A stretch of 6,687 nucleotides of DNA from Alphaproteobacteria bacterium (GTDB lineage Bacteria; Pseudomonadota; Alphaproteobacteria; Bin95). Each line of letters starts with the position of its first letter. Position 1 is the first letter of the stretch. The stretch spans positions 1 through 6,687 of the forward strand of contig JAJECF010000077.1 of assembly GCA_022822125.1 (NCBI GenBank). The letters are read 5' to 3'. Both the position numbers and the translations under genes were made by a program. The notes below the pieces were generated by a model. That model saw nothing but the letters and a program-made list of their open reading frames with translations, did no database searches and had not been told where the DNA came from. This document shows, in pieces, positions 1 through 6,640 of the stretch.

Positions 1-1
1 C

Positions 2-1294
2 ATGGAGGGCTGCGTGAAATGGTCGGCCCGCGTGTACGATCCGCGCCGCATCCCGGAAATCGTCGATATCGCCTTCCAGCAGGCGATGGCCGGCAAGCCG
101 GGGCCGGTCTATATCGATATGCCGGGCGACGTGCTCTACACGAAGGTGCCCGAGGAGGAGATCAACTGGACGACCTCCGGGCGCCCGCTGCTCCGCAGCC
201 GCCCCGCCGGCCAGCAGGACCTGATCGAGGAGACCGCCGCAATCCTGGCCGCCTCCGAGCGCCCGGTGATGGTCTCCGGCTCCGGCATCCTCTGGTCGGA
301 AGCCTCGGAGGCGATGCACCGCTTCGTCGATGCCTCCGGCATTCCCTTCTACACCACGCCGCAGGGCCGGGGCGTCGTGCCGGAGGATCATCCCTGGCAC
401 TACGCCACCATGCGCTCGACCGCCTTCCGCGAGGCCGACTGCATCCTGATCCTTGGCACGCGGCTCAACTATATCGTCGGACATGCCGCCCCGCCGCGCT
501 TCAATGCGGACGCCCGCATCGTGCGGATCGATATCGACCAGACTGAGATCGCGCAGAGCCCGCGGCCCATCGACATCGGCATCGTTGCGGACGTCCGCAC
601 CGCGCTGGAGCAGCTCATGGCCGCCATTGACGGGCGGTTCGACGCCGACCGCTTCAAGGGCTGGCGCGACCGGCTGGCGGAGGGCGAGGCGGAGAAGCGC
701 GCGCGTCCCGGCGGCAACGCCCTCTCGGACGACACGCCGATCCATCCCCTGCGGCTCTGCGAGGAGGTCAAGAACTTCATGGACCGGGACTCCATCCTTG
801 TGGTGGACGGCCAGGAAATCCTGAATTACGGCCGCCAGTCCATGCCGACCTACACGCCGGGCCACCGGCTCAACTCCGGCCCCTTCGGCACGATGGGCGT
901 GGGCCTGCCCTATGCCATCGGCGCCAAGGTCGCCAAGCCGGACAAGCAGGTCATCTGCGTGCATGGCGACGGCTCCCTCGGTCTCAACGCGATGGAGCTC
1001 GAGGCCGCCCAGCGCCAGGGCATTCCGGTGCTCGTTGTGGTGAGCTGCAATGGCGGCTGGACCGCCGATCCTGGTCGCGAAAAGATCGGCCGCGACCTTG
1101 GTTACGTGCGCTACGACAAGATCGCCCAGGCGCTCGGTTGCTATGGCGAGCAGGTCGATGAGCCGGGCGATATCCGCGCCGCGCTGGAGCGGGGCCAGGC
1201 GGAAGTGGACAAGGGCCGCGTCGCCGTCATCAACGTCGTGACCGACTACCGCGCCCGCGCCGGCACGGTGGCCTTCGCGCAATATTCGACCTGA
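2..1294 (+). CDS. ThDP-dependent enzyme, acetolactate synthase / 2-hydroxyacyl-CoA lyase-like (5' truncated)
   Basis: This is the last 430 residues of a thiamine-diphosphate enzyme. The frame is open to the left edge, and the methionine at base 2 aligns inside the N-terminal PYR domain, so it is not the true start; families of this type run to about 550 residues, leaving roughly 100-150 missing, including the PYR-domain glutamate that activates the cofactor. Visible here are the end of the PYR domain (GPVYIDMPGDV, 34-44), the central domain (about 70-205, with LGTRLNYIVG at 151-160) and the C-terminal PP domain with the ThDP/Mg motif: GDGS at 322-325 and the metal-binding Asn at 350 in CNGG. 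The RLNY stretch and the following PPRF resemble 2-hydroxyacyl-CoA lyase and oxalyl-CoA decarboxylase more than true acetolactate synthase. Such enzymes cleave or join C-C bonds next to a carbonyl; the substrate cannot be read from sequence. The stop overlaps the next gene's ATG. Confidence 0.9.
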   Translation: MEGCVKWSARVYDPRRIPEIVDIAFQQAMAGKPGPVYIDMPGDVLYTKVPEEEINWTTSGRPLLRSRPAGQQDLIEETAAILAASERPVMVSGSGILWSEASEAMHRFVDASGIPFYTTPQGRGVVPEDHPWHYATMRSTAFREADCILILGTRLNYIVGHAAPPRFNADARIVRIDIDQTEIAQSPRPIDIGIVADVRTALEQLMAAIDGRFDADRFKGWRDRLAEGEAEKRARPGGNALSDDTPIHPLRLCEEVKNFMDRDSILVVDGQEILNYGRQSMPTYTPGHRLNSGPFGTMGVGLPYAIGAKVAKPDKQVICVHGDGSLGLNAMELEAAQRQGIPVLVVVSCNGGWTADPGREKIGRDLGYVRYDKIAQALGCYGEQVDEPGDIRAALERGQAEVDKGRVAVINVVTDYRARAGTVAFAQYST

Positions 1295-1902
1295 TGCCGG
1301 GGGCGGCGCGGCGGGCTGTCCAGGCGGTTGCGGCGGTGCTCGCCGCCTTTTGCCTCGCCGCCGCTGCGCCGCCGCCAGCCTCGCCGCCGCCGCTGGAGGC
1401 GCTGTTCGGCGGGCCGTTCGCGCTTACCGACCACAATGGCCGGGCGGTGACGGACGAGACCTTCCGGGGCCGCTTCGCGCTCCTCTATTTCGGCTATACC
1501 TTCTGCCCGGACCTCTGCCCGACGAACCTGCTGACCATGGCGGCCGCGCTGGAGGCGCTCGGGCCGGAGCAGGCCGGGCGGGTGCAGCCCTTGTTCGTCA
1601 CCGTCGATCCCGAGCGTGACGACCTTGCGGCGCTCCGGGATTACATGGCGCATTTCGGCCCGCGCTTCCTGGCGCTGCGCGGCACGCCCGCCGAGACCCG
1701 CGCCGTGCTGAAGGCCTGGCGCGTCCACCGGCGCAAGGTGGCGCCCGAGGCCGGGGCGGACGCGGACGATTATCTGGTGGACCATGCGACCCTCACCTTC
1801 CTGATGGGGCCGGACGGGCGCTTCCGCACGCTTTTCCCGCATGACACGCGGGTGGAGACGATGACGGCGACCCTTCGGCGCTATCTCGGCGAGGAACGGT
1901 AG
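1294..1902 (+). CDS. SCO1/SenC/PrrC family copper chaperone
   Basis: This 202-residue protein has the thioredoxin-like fold of SCO proteins, which bind copper outside the cytoplasm and help build the CuA centre of cytochrome c oxidase; some act as thiol oxidoreductases. The copper ligands are all present: C71 and C75 in CPDLC, within YFGYTFCPDLCP, and H164 in LVDHATLTF. The family stretch TVDPERD is at 103-109 and MGPDGRF at 171-177. The N-terminus has two arginines then a hydrophobic run (about 8-25), consistent with a signal peptide or membrane anchor; C20 has Phe before it, which does not fit a lipobox. The ATG shares one base with the upstream TGA (TGATG) and no clear ribosome-binding site precedes it, so translation probably depends on re-initiation. 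No oxidase subunit genes are in view. Family assignment is firm; the specific partner is inferred. Confidence 0.95.
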   Translation: MPGAARRAVQAVAAVLAAFCLAAAAPPPASPPPLEALFGGPFALTDHNGRAVTDETFRGRFALLYFGYTFCPDLCPTNLLTMAAALEALGPEQAGRVQPLFVTVDPERDDLAALRDYMAHFGPRFLALRGTPAETRAVLKAWRVHRRKVAPEAGADADDYLVDHATLTFLMGPDGRFRTLFPHDTRVETMTATLRRYLGEER

Positions 1903-1907
1903 CGCCG

Positions 1908-3125
1908 TCACAGTGGCTCGCCCCGGACGAGGCGGGGCGGCGCGCCGGCAACGCCCATGGCGTGGCGCATGAAGGCGCGCTTCAGGCCGGGCATGCGGCC
2001 GACGGCGGCGAGGCCCAATTGCCGGGCGGCCTGCACCGGCGGGACGGCGTTCGAGAACAGGCGGTTCAGCCCGTCCGTGATGCCCGCGAGCAGCACGCTC
2101 TCGGCCCGCTGCCGGCGCTGATAGTCCGCCAGCACCGCCGGACCGCCGCTATCGAGGCCGAGCCGGAATGCATCGACCACGCATTCCGCCAGCACTGCGA
2201 CGCCGCGCATGCCGAGATTGAAACCCTGCCCGGCGATGGGATGGATGCCGCAGGCCGCATCGCCCGCCAGCGCCAGCCTCTCGGCGTGGAAGCGCTCGGC
2301 GACGACCAGCCCGACCGGCCAGCACCAGCGCGGACCGATAAGCCGGAGTTCGCCCAGGAAATCGCCGAAGCGCCATTCGAGCTCCTGCAGGAAGCGCGCG
2401 TCGTCCAGCGAGAGCAGCGCGTCTGCAAGATCGCTGCGCTCCGACCAGACGATGGAGGAGCGGTGTTCGCCCTCCGGCCCGTCGGTCATCGGCAGGATGG
2501 CGAACGGCCCGCCCGCAAGGAACCGCTCATGCGCCACATTGCCGTGCGGCTCCTCATGGCCGACCGTCAGCACAAGCGCCTTCTGCCCGTAGGCCCATTC
2601 CACGACGCCGATTCCGGCTTCGCGGCGCAGCGGCGAGCCGCGTCCGTCGGCAGCAACGATCAACGGCGCCTCCAGGATGCTTCCGTTCGCGAGGAACAGC
2701 CGGGCGAGGCCGCCGCCGCGCTCGCTGCGCTCGGCCGTAGCCGGGGCGAAAACCGCGATATTGGGCGTCTCTTCCAGCGCCGCCGCGGCGGCGCTGCGGA
2801 TCAGGCGGTTCTCCACGATATAGCCGAACGGCTCATCGCCGACCTCGCGGTGGTCGTAATGCAGGAAGACGGGCGCGGCGCCGTCGGTGATGCGGATATC
2901 GGCCATCGACTCGGCATGCGCCGCGATGGCGGGCCAAAGGCCGACGCCGCGCAGCACCTGCACGGAGGCGTGGGAAATGGCGGTGGTGCGCCCGTCGAAC
3001 GCCGCGCCCGACTCGACCGGCGCGCGGTCCACAAGCGCGACCTCCAGCCCGGCCCAAGCAAAGGCCCGCGCCGCCGCCGCGCCTACAAGGCCGCCGCCGA
3101 CGACGATGACATCGAACCGGTTCAC
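1908..3125 (-). CDS. UbiH/UbiF/COQ6-family FAD-dependent hydroxylase (ubiquinone biosynthesis)
   Basis: This 405-residue flavoprotein monooxygenase belongs to the family that hydroxylates the ubiquinone ring using FAD, NAD(P)H and O2. Seen in order: the N-terminal dinucleotide motif GGGLVG (10-15); RTTAIS (46-51), typical of the UbiH group; the DG motif ADGRGS (159-164); and the C-terminal FAD signature AGDAACGIHPIAGQGFN (287-303), with GD and HPIAGQG as expected. I chose the GTG at 3125 over an in-frame ATG 30 bases upstream because it gives the usual MNRFDVIVVGGG start, has GGAAGAG eight bases upstream, and overlaps the nuclease stop as GTGA. Alphaproteobacteria use different combinations of these hydroxylases (UbiH, UbiF, UbiL, UbiM), so which ring carbon is modified is undecided and I give no symbol. 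Five bases separate its stop from the convergent SCO gene. Confidence 0.93.
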   Translation of the reverse strand: MNRFDVIVVGGGLVGAAAARAFAWAGLEVALVDRAPVESGAAFDGRTTAISHASVQVLRGVGLWPAIAAHAESMADIRITDGAAPVFLHYDHREVGDEPFGYIVENRLIRSAAAAALEETPNIAVFAPATAERSERGGGLARLFLANGSILEAPLIVAADGRGSPLRREAGIGVVEWAYGQKALVLTVGHEEPHGNVAHERFLAGGPFAILPMTDGPEGEHRSSIVWSERSDLADALLSLDDARFLQELEWRFGDFLGELRLIGPRWCWPVGLVVAERFHAERLALAGDAACGIHPIAGQGFNLGMRGVAVLAECVVDAFRLGLDSGGPAVLADYQRRQRAESVLLAGITDGLNRLFSNAVPPVQAARQLGLAAVGRMPGLKRAFMRHAMGVAGAPPRLVRGEPL

Positions 3126-4204
3126 GGGAGCGGCTCTTCCACCGCCTCGCGCCACCGCTCATCCACGAGGCGGACGAGGTCGGCGATGCGGTCCCTGTGT
3201 TCCTTCCAGCCCCCTTCGTCCAGACGGCAGAACCACTGTTCAGGTACCTGTTCTGTCGGAGGCGCATTACTCAGTGGTTCGAGATCGAACGGAATTACCC
3301 GCTTCAACGCTTCGAATTCGTCCAAGCACAAATCTACCGCAGCCGGAAAGAAGATGACGCGAGTAACGCCCGGTTCGACAATTTCGATTTTGTGAGAGCC
3401 GGCCGCCCTGAATCCAGTCGATAAAGTGCGCGCCCTGCGCTTGTAGAACGTAATTCCCAAATTGGCCCTGTAGGAAGGCTTTGAATTACGTTCGAGCATC
3501 GCGACGGTATCTGGCCACCAGTCGCGCATTCCGTATTCTTCGACTTTTCTGTTTATTGCATCGAGGCGAATTGCATTCTTCTCCGCACGGGGAACCTTGG
3601 CCTGCTTCTGCTGTTTACGCGCCTCATCGCTGTGATCGAGTTGCCGCGCCAAGAGCATCCGATCCCCGTGTCGATATCCCATGAAGGTCAGCAGGTCGAT
3701 TTCAACGCCTTTCCTCGCCAGCCAGCCGGCCATGCGCTGCGCCGGTTCATCCGCTCCGAGGCCAACCAGGACGATACGGACCGGCCTCAGCGATTCCAGT
3801 GAGTCCCAGTTGTCGTTGCTGTCGTACCACTCCTCGAAATTTCCGATCCCGACAATGCCGCGTCGGCCTGAATTTTCGCTAATCAGCCTGTAGAGTTCGG
3901 CGTCATCCAGCGAGTCGAGCCAGGAGGCGTAATCGACAGCCTGCGCCACCGCCTCGCGCCTGAGCTTCTCCCGCTTCAACTCGAACACGACCAGCCGGCC
4001 GTCCGAGTCCACGCCCAGAAGGTCCAGAGGCCCGTTGGCGGTCTGCAATTGCCGCCCGACCAGTTTAAGGCCCGGCATCAACATGGCCGGGTTCCGGGCC
4101 AGAATATCCTCCAGCAGGGCTTCCGTGCCGGTGCGCTCAGTCTCCGTCAGCCGCTTCGAATCCCTCGTCGCCTCATCCACCTCCCAGATTTCGAAATCGT
4201 CCAT
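3122..4204 (-). CDS. PD-(D/E)XK nuclease, NucS/DUF91-like, with extra C-terminal domain
   Basis: This 360-residue protein carries a restriction-endonuclease-fold core near its N-terminus. Visible are a helix with E28 and E32 (TGTEALLEDIL), D61 in PLDLLGVD, E75 and K77 in VVFELKREK, and Q88/Y92 (QAVDY), the QxxxY motif common in RecB- and NucS-type nucleases. All expected catalytic residues are present. The start at 4204 is preceded by GGAG nine bases upstream; an open extension to 4312 gives a low-complexity arginine-rich leader and was rejected. Classical NucS/EndoMS has an N-terminal dimerisation domain before the nuclease; here the nuclease comes first, followed by a charged linker (about 191-222) and a C-terminal domain I do not recognise (about 225-355, with YRANLGITFYKRR at 245-257). 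A mismatch-repair role should therefore not be assumed. GC is only 189 of 360 bases at 3241-3600 by hand count, well below the flanking genes. Overlaps the UbiH-like gene by four bases. Confidence 0.85.
   Translation of the reverse strand: MDDFEIWEVDEATRDSKRLTETERTGTEALLEDILARNPAMLMPGLKLVGRQLQTANGPLDLLGVDSDGRLVVFELKREKLRREAVAQAVDYASWLDSLDDAELYRLISENSGRRGIVGIGNFEEWYDSNDNWDSLESLRPVRIVLVGLGADEPAQRMAGWLARKGVEIDLLTFMGYRHGDRMLLARQLDHSDEARKQQKQAKVPRAEKNAIRLDAINRKVEEYGMRDWWPDTVAMLERNSKPSYRANLGITFYKRRARTLSTGFRAAGSHKIEIVEPGVTRVIFFPAAVDLCLDEFEALKRVIPFDLEPLSNAPPTEQVPEQWFCRLDEGGWKEHRDRIADLVRLVDERWREAVEEPLP
3134..3140 (-). promoter_or_regulatory. Ribosome-binding site deciding the UbiH-like GTG start
   Basis: Reading the minus strand, GGAAGAG lies eight bases before the GTG at 3125, inside the end of the nuclease gene. 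The GTG shares bases with the nuclease stop (GTGA), the usual arrangement for translational coupling. The alternative ATG at 3155 has no comparable site. Confidence 0.6.
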
Positions 4205-4213
4205 CACTGCCGT

Positions 4214-4217
4214 CTCC
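4214..4217 (-). promoter_or_regulatory. Ribosome-binding site deciding the nuclease start
   Basis: On the minus strand GGAG precedes the ATG at 4204 with a nine-base gap. It favours this start over the longer in-frame ATG at 4312, whose extra 36 residues have no family character. Confidence 0.5.
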
Positions 4218-4322
4218 AGTCCCCCGCGACGCGCCGACTCTGGCCGTGGGCGCCGTCGCCGGCAAGGGTTGGTCAGCCTTCCGGCCACGACCGCTTCGTT
4301 CGGGAAGAGCACCCCGCCGGCA

Positions 4323-4348
4323 TGTCATTGGATGTCATGTTTTGTCAT
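4323..4348. repeat. Three TGTCAT direct repeats at exact 10-bp spacing
   Basis: TGTCAT occurs at 4323-4328, 4333-4338 and 4343-4348, so the three copies lie on one face of the helix. On the minus strand they read ATGACA, about 120-145 bases upstream of the nuclease start, where a cooperative regulator of that operon could bind. I do not recognise the binding protein. Confidence 0.6.
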
Positions 4349-4420
4349 GATCCCCATGCGCGCGGCGCATATGCCCTGCCTGTTTCCGGCATGTCTCCCG
4401 GCTATGCCCGCTCCGGAATC

Positions 4421-4447
4421 GAAAAGGCGGCCCCCGAAGACGCCGCC
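4421..4447 (-). terminator. Terminator-like hairpin without an obvious gene upstream
   Basis: On the minus strand a GGCGGC stem (4447-4442) pairs with GCCGCC (4431-4426) around a loop containing a C(TTCG)G tetraloop, followed at once by TTTTC. This is the form of an intrinsic terminator for leftward transcription. No T-tract follows in the other direction. The nuclease start is about 220 bases further on and no minus-strand gene ends here, so it would act on a short RNA or on the nuclease leader. Confidence 0.55.
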
Positions 4448-4468
4448 CTTGCCCTGTCTCCAGCCTAC

Positions 4469-4488
4469 CACAATTTCCCTCATGTCAA
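4469..4488 (-). promoter_or_regulatory. Possible -35 element upstream of the terminator-like hairpin
   Basis: The minus strand contains CTTGACA, a strong -35 match (TTGACA at 4488-4483). The best -10-like hexamer after it is TAGGCT (4467-4462) with a short 15-base spacer and only three matches to TATAAT. Transcription from here would enter the hairpin at 4447-4426 almost at once. The -10 is poor, so this is tentative. Confidence 0.25.
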
Positions 4489-4545
4489 GCGACCCGGCGC
4501 CGGCGGAACGTGATCGTTCCGGAGACTGGTCCGCCATTGATGACG

Positions 4546-5079
<534 letters not shown>

Positions 5080-5094
5080 TCGGGAGACAGGAAC

Positions 5095-6438
5095 ATGCTT
5101 CGTATCGTATCGGGCCTCGCGGCCCTCTTCGCCCTGGCGGCTGCGCCGGCCCATGCGGCGGTGGAAGGCGAGATCGCCTTCGTCTTCAACACCTTCTCCT
5201 TCCTGGTGCATGGTTTCCTGGTCATGCTGATGGCCGCCGGCTTCGCCATGCTGGAATCGGGCCTCGTGCGCACCAAGAACACTGCGGCGATCTGCCTGAA
5301 GAACATCGCGCTCTACTCCATCGCCGGCATCATGTTCTACATCGTCGGCTATGCCGTCATGTACACGGATGTGAATGGCGGCTGGATCGGCAGCTTCGAC
5401 TTCTTCTACAACCCGTCGGACGCTGAGCTCGTCCTGCTTAACGCGGAGGAAGCCACGGCCGAACAGACCGCCGCCGTAGTCGAGGGCGGCTATTCGGTCA
5501 TGTCCGACTGGTTCTTCCAGATGGTGTTCGTGGCGACGGCTGCGTCCATTGTCTCGGGCACGCTGGCCGAGCGTATCCGCATCCTGCCCTTCCTGGTGTT
5601 CACGGTGCTGCTGTCTGCGCTGATCTACCCGATCCAGGCCTCCTGGGTCTGGGGCGGCGGCTGGCTTGCCGAAATGGGCTTCAGCGATTTCGCCGGCTCC
5701 ACGCTGGTGCATTCCACCGGCGGCTGGGCGGCGCTCGCAGGCGCCATCGTGCTCGGCGCGCGCAAGGGCAAATACGGCCCGGACGGCAGTATCAACCCGA
5801 TGCCGGGAGCGAACCTGCCGCTCGCCACGCTTGGCACCTTCATCCTGTGGTTCGGCTGGTTCGGCTTCAATGGCGGCTCGCAATTGGCGCTCGGCTCCGC
5901 GCTCGACGCGGTGGCGATCTCCATCGTCTATGTGAACACGAACCTCGCCGCTGCGGCGGGCGTGGTCGCGGCCATGGCGACGAGCTACGCCATGTATCGC
6001 AAGATCGACCTGACGCTGGCGCTGAACGGCGCCATCGCCGGCCTCGTCTCGATCACCGCCGGCCCGGACCTCCAGAACCATGTGCTTGCGCTCGTCATCG
6101 GCGGCGTCGGCGGCGTGCTGGTGGTCTATGCGGTGCCGGCGCTCGACCGGCTGAAGGTCGACGATGTGGTGGGCGCGATCTCGGCCCATCTGGTCGCCGG
6201 CATCTGGGGCACGCTGGCGGTCGGCATATTCGGCGGCGGCGATTTCGTCACGCAGCTTGTCGGCATAATGGCCATCGGCGCCTTCGTCTTCATCGTCTCG
6301 CTCGGGGCGTGGTTCGCGCTCAAGGTCCTGATGGGCATCCGCGCCTCCGGAGAAGCGGAGGATGACGGCCTCGACAAGACCGAGCTCGGCATGGAGGCCT
6401 ATCCCGAGTTCGGCCGGGGCTCCTCGCCGCTCTTCTAG
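5095..6438 (+). CDS. amtB: Ammonium transporter AmtB
   Basis: This 447-residue inner-membrane channel conducts ammonium. A signal peptide is visible, ending at AHA (19-21), followed by about eleven membrane segments between residues 27 and 410. Pore residues known from E. coli AmtB can be placed: gate phenylalanines F141 (FFQMVF) and F258 (WFGFNGGS), W186 in WVWGGGW, S262, D198 in DFAGSTLVH, and the twin histidines H206 and H365 (AISAHLVAGIWG). The cytoplasmic tail has GIRASGEAEDDGLD then ELGMEAYP, the region that meets GlnK. GGGAG-type spacing is normal: GGGAG lies eight bases before the ATG. It is co-transcribed with glnK in all likelihood. A complete, intact gene with no unusual features; the stop is followed directly by non-coding repeats that may terminate the transcript. 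Confidence 0.97.
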   Translation: MLRIVSGLAALFALAAAPAHAAVEGEIAFVFNTFSFLVHGFLVMLMAAGFAMLESGLVRTKNTAAICLKNIALYSIAGIMFYIVGYAVMYTDVNGGWIGSFDFFYNPSDAELVLLNAEEATAEQTAAVVEGGYSVMSDWFFQMVFVATAASIVSGTLAERIRILPFLVFTVLLSALIYPIQASWVWGGGWLAEMGFSDFAGSTLVHSTGGWAALAGAIVLGARKGKYGPDGSINPMPGANLPLATLGTFILWFGWFGFNGGSQLALGSALDAVAISIVYVNTNLAAAAGVVAAMATSYAMYRKIDLTLALNGAIAGLVSITAGPDLQNHVLALVIGGVGGVLVVYAVPALDRLKVDDVVGAISAHLVAGIWGTLAVGIFGGGDFVTQLVGIMAIGAFVFIVSLGAWFALKVLMGIRASGEAEDDGLDKTELGMEAYPEFGRGSSPLF

Positions 6439-6506
6439 AGCGGAATCCGACCGGTTTGAAACGGGCAGCGGCCCTTCGACAGGCTCAGGACAGGCTCCTT
6501 CGATAC

Positions 6507-6526
6507 GCGCCCGCTGACGCGGTCGC
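6507..6526. repeat. Hairpin of the left repeat unit
   Basis: GCG-C-CCGC, loop TGAC, GCGG-T-CGC: a seven-pair stem with one C/T mismatch. It is the first strong hairpin after amtB on the plus strand but lacks a T-tract, so a Rho-independent role is uncertain. Confidence 0.55.
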
Positions 6527-6568
6527 TACTCAGGGTGAGGAAGGGGATGGAGGCGCGTTCCAAGGCTT

Positions 6569-6638
6569 CCTCATCCCGAGTAGCGGCGGAGCCGCGTATC
6601 GAACCTCATCCTGAGTAGCCGCGAAGCGGCGTATCGAA
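6569..6638. repeat. Two tandem 35-bp hairpin units
   Basis: Positions 6569-6603 and 6604-6638 match at 31 of 35 bases. Each contains a five-pair stem with a three-base loop: GCGGC-GGA-GCCGC (6583-6595) and GCCGC-GAA-GCGGC (6618-6630). Of the four differences, two are a paired G-C to C-G change in the stem. Confidence 0.85.
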
Positions 6639-6640
6639 GG

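Noticed and set aside
1246..1911. A minus-strand frame opposite the SCO gene
   Set aside because: Arg/Gly/Glu-rich and without motifs, while the opposite strand has an intact SCO protein with its copper ligands.
1962..3395. A long plus-strand open frame of about 477 codons opposite the UbiH-like gene
   Set aside because: Antisense to a gene with clear FAD motifs; the product is low-complexity Arg/Ala/Gln-rich, typical of a GC shadow frame.
4205..4312. A 36-residue N-terminal extension of the nuclease
   Set aside because: The extension is Arg/Pro-rich without family similarity, and the ATG at 4204 has a GGAG site.
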